Assembly: GCF_028532725.1 (NCBI RefSeq)
Contig: NZ_JAQKGU010000003.1
Location: 248,001-312,000, forward strand
DNA length: 64,000 nucleotides
Reading direction: 5' to 3'
From: Desulfovibrio sp. Fe33
GTDB taxonomy: Bacteria > Desulfobacterota > Desulfovibrionia > Desulfovibrionales > Desulfovibrionaceae
The notes beneath the pieces are model-generated. The model was given only the letters and a program-made list of their open reading frames with translations. It made no database searches and was not told the origin of the DNA. A program made the translations under genes and the position numbers. Positions within the stretch are counted from its first letter, which is position 1; every line of letters starts with the position of its first letter. Shown one piece after another: positions 60,809-64,000 of this stretch.

Positions 60809-61584
60809 TCGTGGGACTGGACATCGGGTCCCGCTCCATAGAGCTGGTTGGCCTGATCGGCGGCGAGGTGGTGTTGTCGAGAAAGCTCCCCACCACCTTT
60901 TCCCCTCTGGATCAATGTTCCAGATTGCTGGAGGGATTGCGCCCCGCCTCCTTGGTCGGGACCGGCTACGGGCGCAATCTCATCCAGCGGCTGGACCTGG
61001 ACTGCGAATGCTCGACCATCACGGAGATCAAGGCCCATGCCCTGGGCGCGGCTCACCTGTTTTCCGATGCGGCGACCGTGCTCGACATCGGCGGGCAGGA
61101 TACCAAGGCCATGTCCCTGGCGGACGGCAGGGTCCTGAAATTCGAGATGAACGATCGATGTGCGGCAGGGACAGGCAAATTCCTGGAATACACGGCCGGA
61201 GTCTTCCAGATTCCGGTGGAAGAGTTCGGACCTTACGCCCTCAAAGGAGAGAATCCGCCCGAGATCAGTTCCATTTGCACGGTCTTCGCGGAAACCGAGG
61301 CGACCTCCCTCATGGCGCGCGGCGAGAGCCCCGAGGCCATCGCGCTCGGTCTGCACAAGGCCATTGTCAAACGTACCGCCAACATGCTCCGCAGGGTGGG
61401 ACTCAAATTCCCCATGGTATTCACGGGCGGCGTGGCGAACAACCCCTGCGTGCTCAGACTGCTCGCCCAAGCCGTGAACGGCGAAATAGGTCGGGACATT
61501 CTCATTCCGGAAAATCCCGACCACATGGGAGCGCTCGGCGCGGCCCTGCACCGCCATAACGGCAATGCGGCCCGCGTTGCGTGA
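60805..61584 (+). CDS. ATP-dependent activator (BadF/HgdC/YjiL family)
   Basis: 259 aa ASKHA ATPase. MIVGLDIGSRSIELVGL (phosphate 1), VLDIGGQDTKAMSL, the [4Fe-4S]-ligating cysteines in NDRCAAGTGKFLE and SICTVFAETE, and TGGVANNPCVLRLL are diagnostic of the 2-hydroxyacyl-CoA dehydratase activase family. A homodimer bridged by one [4Fe-4S] cluster would inject electrons into the partner protein on ATP hydrolysis. The start overlaps the partner's stop by 4 bp, so expression is coupled. Convergent with the UPF0316 gene 9 bp away. Confidence 0.92.
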   Translation: MIVGLDIGSRSIELVGLIGGEVVLSRKLPTTFSPLDQCSRLLEGLRPASLVGTGYGRNLIQRLDLDCECSTITEIKAHALGAAHLFSDAATVLDIGGQDTKAMSLADGRVLKFEMNDRCAAGTGKFLEYTAGVFQIPVEEFGPYALKGENPPEISSICTVFAETEATSLMARGESPEAIALGLHKAIVKRTANMLRRVGLKFPMVFTGGVANNPCVLRLLAQAVNGEIGRDILIPENPDHMGALGAALHRHNGNAARVA

Positions 61585-61593
61585 CAGGCGGGA

Positions 61594-62166
61594 TCAGAAC
61601 TGCGGGACCAGGCGGCGGATAGGACGCAGGAACCTGTCCATGCGGCCGGCCGTCGGACTCGGCACCTCGCTGGCGCCCCCCGCGGTCTCGAAGGTATAGA
61701 ACAAATCGGGATCGACCCCGCGAGCCTCGGACAGCACCAGCTTCATATCCTTCCGCTTGCAAACCACGAACTGAACCGAAACCGCGCCATGGCAGCCTTC
61801 ACCTGCCACCGTGGTAATCATGAAACCGGCCCGGCGGACCGCGCGGGCTATCTCATCCCCGCCGTTCGCGCTGATAAGACGCACGACCACGTTGCCTAGG
61901 GCCAGCTTCTTCTCGGCCATGATGCCCACCACGTTGCCGCAGGCGAACCCGACGGCGTAGCACACGCCCAGAATCGGCTCGTCGCCGACCTTGAGCATGA
62001 CGGCCGAAGTCCCGAACACCCAAAGGGTCATCTCAAAGCAGCCGAGATAAAAAGCCGCCCGGGATTCACCCAACACGGTGACCATGGTCCGCACCGTGCC
62101 GATAGTCAGCACCAGCACTTCGGCAAGGAAGACGAGCCCCCCGAGAAACAGCACATCCAAAGACAT
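61594..62166 (-). CDS. UPF0316 (DUF5698/DUF2179) membrane protein
   Basis: 190 aa from the ATG with GAGGGG upstream (62164-62166). Three N-terminal membrane helices (LFLGGLVFLAEVLVLTIGTVRTMVTVLGE, ... VFGTSAVML, VCYAVGFACGNVVGIMAE) are followed by a cytoplasmic DUF2179-like domain (about 95-170; ISANGGDEIARAVRRAGFMITTVAGEG). UPF0316 proteins are widespread and uncharacterised; DUF2179 may bind nucleotides. It stands alone on the minus strand, convergent with the activator gene. Confidence 0.88.
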   Translation of the reverse strand: MSLDVLFLGGLVFLAEVLVLTIGTVRTMVTVLGESRAAFYLGCFEMTLWVFGTSAVMLKVGDEPILGVCYAVGFACGNVVGIMAEKKLALGNVVVRLISANGGDEIARAVRRAGFMITTVAGEGCHGAVSVQFVVCKRKDMKLVLSEARGVDPDLFYTFETAGGASEVPSPTAGRMDRFLRPIRRLVPQF

Positions 62167-62429
62167 GTTTTTCACCCCTCAAAGAAAATAGAGAGCGTCC
62201 TCTAAAAACGATCACACACTGCGTCAAGCGAAAAAAACGCGGGAGGAAATAATGTCACAAACACGGCTTCCAGGCCCATTCCACGGGTATTACGACGGAG
62301 CGCTCCGCCCTCTTCCTCTCCCATTCGCCAACCTTCCGTAAACAAAGGAAGACCTTCCTCGCAGGCAAAAGAAAAGAGTCCCATATATCCAACGCCCCGC
62401 TTTCGCCGCAGAACGCACGTAACGAACCC
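62167..62429. other. Non-coding spacer before repeat copy 3
   Basis: About 260 bp between the UPF0316 start and repeat copy 3, with short palindromes such as GGAGCGCTCC near 62310 and GGAAGACCTTCC near 62350. The UPF0316 promoter presumably lies here. I see no gene. Confidence 0.5.
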
Positions 62430-62563
62430 CCTGCGCCGAAGGCGCTTACATGGGATGCAAGGGTGCGAACCCTTGCCCGCCGGAGGCGAAATCACCCGAC
62501 TATCGCCGCGAAGCGGCTTTCAACACCTGATTTCCTTCTTCAGAGACTTAAACGATGAGTCCC
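62430..62563 (+). repeat. Structured dispersed repeat, copy 3
   Basis: Same orientation and hairpin order as copies 1 and 2: GCGCC-GAA-GGCGC, GCAAGGGT-GCGA-ACCCTTGC (here the closing base of the loop becomes an A that extends the stem by a T-A pair), CGCC-GGA-GGCG, GCCGC-GAA-GCGGC. The A-run at the 5' end is missing and the 3' end is more diverged. It abuts the ilvC terminator. Confidence 0.85.
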
Positions 62564-62567
62564 AAAG

Positions 62568-62600
62568 AAAAGGCCTCCGCACAACTGTGCGGAGGCCTTT
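62568..62600 (-). terminator. Intrinsic terminator of ilvC
   Basis: AAAGGCCTCCGCACA (62569-62583) pairs perfectly with TGTGCGGAGGCCTTT (62586-62600). On the minus strand TTTTCTTT follows. It starts 22 bp after the ilvC stop. Confidence 0.93.
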
Positions 62601-62622
62601 GTATGTCACAAGCGAAAGAGAG

Positions 62623-63630
<1,008 letters not shown>

Positions 63631-63678
63631 TTATTTGCCCCCGTTGAGGGCGCAACAGCTTGAATTATATAAACATGC

Positions 63679-63713
63679 AAAAGACCGGGCAAGGAGCGAA
63701 CTCCTGGCCCGGT
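63679..63713 (-). terminator. Terminator/attenuator-like hairpin between ilvN and ilvC
   Basis: ACCGGGC (63684-63690) pairs with GCCCGGT (63707-63713), and an inner AGGAG/CTCCT arm closes on a CGAA loop. On the minus strand TTTTGC follows. It lies 18 bp after the ilvN stop and 71 bp before the ilvC start. Confidence 0.75.
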
Positions 63714-63731
63714 GACTCGCCTGATTGCAAA

Positions 63732-64000
63732 TTATAGGTCGATCTGCATGGATCGTCGCATTGCGACGTTGCCGGTGCGGGCGATTTCCTTGATACCGAA
63801 ACGGGTGAGCAGGTTGATGATCGCGCTGATCTTTCCCTGGTCTCCCGTGACCTCAATGGTCAGTTCGTCAACGCTCACGTCTACAACCTTGCACCTGAAG
63901 ATGTCAACAATACGCAGGATCTCCGCCCGTTTTGAATCTTCGGCATTGACCTTGAGCAGGACCATTTCCCGTTCAACCGAATGCAGCTCGGTAAGATCCT
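63732..64000 (-). CDS. ilvN: Acetolactate synthase small (regulatory) subunit, 3' part
   Basis: The C-terminal ~89 residues are in the window; the 5' part lies beyond the right edge. The sequence [52 protein letters not shown] is the linker and the C-terminal domain of IlvN/IlvH, which follows the ACT domain. It controls acetolactate synthase by valine feedback. It precedes ilvC, the usual ilvBNC order. There is no start codon in view. Confidence 0.93.
   Translation of the reverse strand, partial: DLTELHSVEREMVLLKVNAEDSKRAEILRIVDIFRCKVVDVSVDELTIEVTGDQGKISAIINLLTRFGIKEIARTGNVAMRRSMQIDL

Noticed and set aside
62202-62495. 97-codon minus-strand frame through repeat copy 3
   Set aside because: Part of it is just the repeat read in antisense; a similar peptide arises from copy 1, which shows it is a by-product of the repeat.

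Overview
The window looks like part of the chromosome of a mesophilic, sulfate-reducing deltaproteobacterium of the Desulfovibrio/Pseudodesulfovibrio type. The reasons are a short assimilatory-type sulfite reductase, a periplasmic selenocysteine formate dehydrogenase (FdhAB) with FdhD/FdhE, a ferredoxin:thioredoxin-reductase-like protein, Crp/Fnr control of redox genes, high-GC codon use and dense same-strand operons. I see no prophage, transposase, CRISPR array, rRNA or tRNA. Most of the window is ordinary core genome; the less explained parts are a few redox and metal loci and a structured dispersed repeat.

Layout. 1-5.0 kb: 5' part of trkA (TTG start), then a minus-strand operon (NapH/NosR-like membrane Fe-S protein, ferredoxin-like protein, cupin, small siroheme sulfite reductase) divergent from a Crp/Fnr regulator. 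5.0-6.5 kb: repeat copy 1, an orphan TupA-like oxyanion-binding protein, rpsT. 6.6-17.1 kb: a long minus-strand run mfd, lipoprotein PPIase, SurA-like protein, RodZ-like protein, recO, glyQ, glyS; cheW lies upstream of it. 18-19.7 kb: a 70-aa conserved-looking small protein and ugd. 19.8-26.4 kb: a plus-strand run pdxJ, acpS, nnr, CBS protein, tsaE, lysC, cimA, ending in repeat copy 2. 26.6-30.1 kb: a minus-strand operon with two amino-acid ABC permeases, a 31-aa peptide, a binding lipoprotein, a glutaredoxin-like protein and an FTR catalytic subunit, but no ABC ATPase. 30.1-33.8 kb: tmk, a YhaM-like HD protein, surE and a probably NADP-preferring gap.

33.9-39.9 kb: a TraT-like lipoprotein coupled to a trypsin-like lipoprotein protease, then metY and trmFO. 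40-44.2 kb: an OppDF ATPase pair without permeases, an HD protein, and a CbiQO energy-coupling module without its substrate subunit. 44.3-52.9 kb: a tightly packed plus-strand run (MATE transporter, DUF2156 protein, type I phosphodiesterase, UvrD/PcrA helicase, thiL, TrmO-like protein, alpha/beta hydrolase, chalcone-isomerase-like protein). 52.9-59 kb: a minus-strand formate dehydrogenase locus (ModE-like HTH gene, fdhA with in-frame UGA as Sec189, fdhB, fdhE, fdhD). 59.5-61.6 kb: a 2-hydroxyacyl-CoA dehydratase-like / double-cubane-cluster-type protein and its ATP-dependent activator. 61.6-64 kb: a UPF0316 membrane protein, repeat copy 3, ilvC and the 3' part of ilvN.

Themes. Tungsten/molybdenum use connects the TupA-like protein, the ModE-like regulator and FdhAB. 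Branched-chain amino acid synthesis connects cimA, ilvN and ilvC; lysC and metY belong to aspartate-family synthesis. Low-potential electron chemistry runs through the sulfite reductase operon, FTR/glutaredoxin, FdhAB and the double-cubane pair. The most intriguing non-coding feature is a ~140-bp, same-orientation, multi-hairpin repeat present three times, each time within about 15 bp of an intrinsic terminator.
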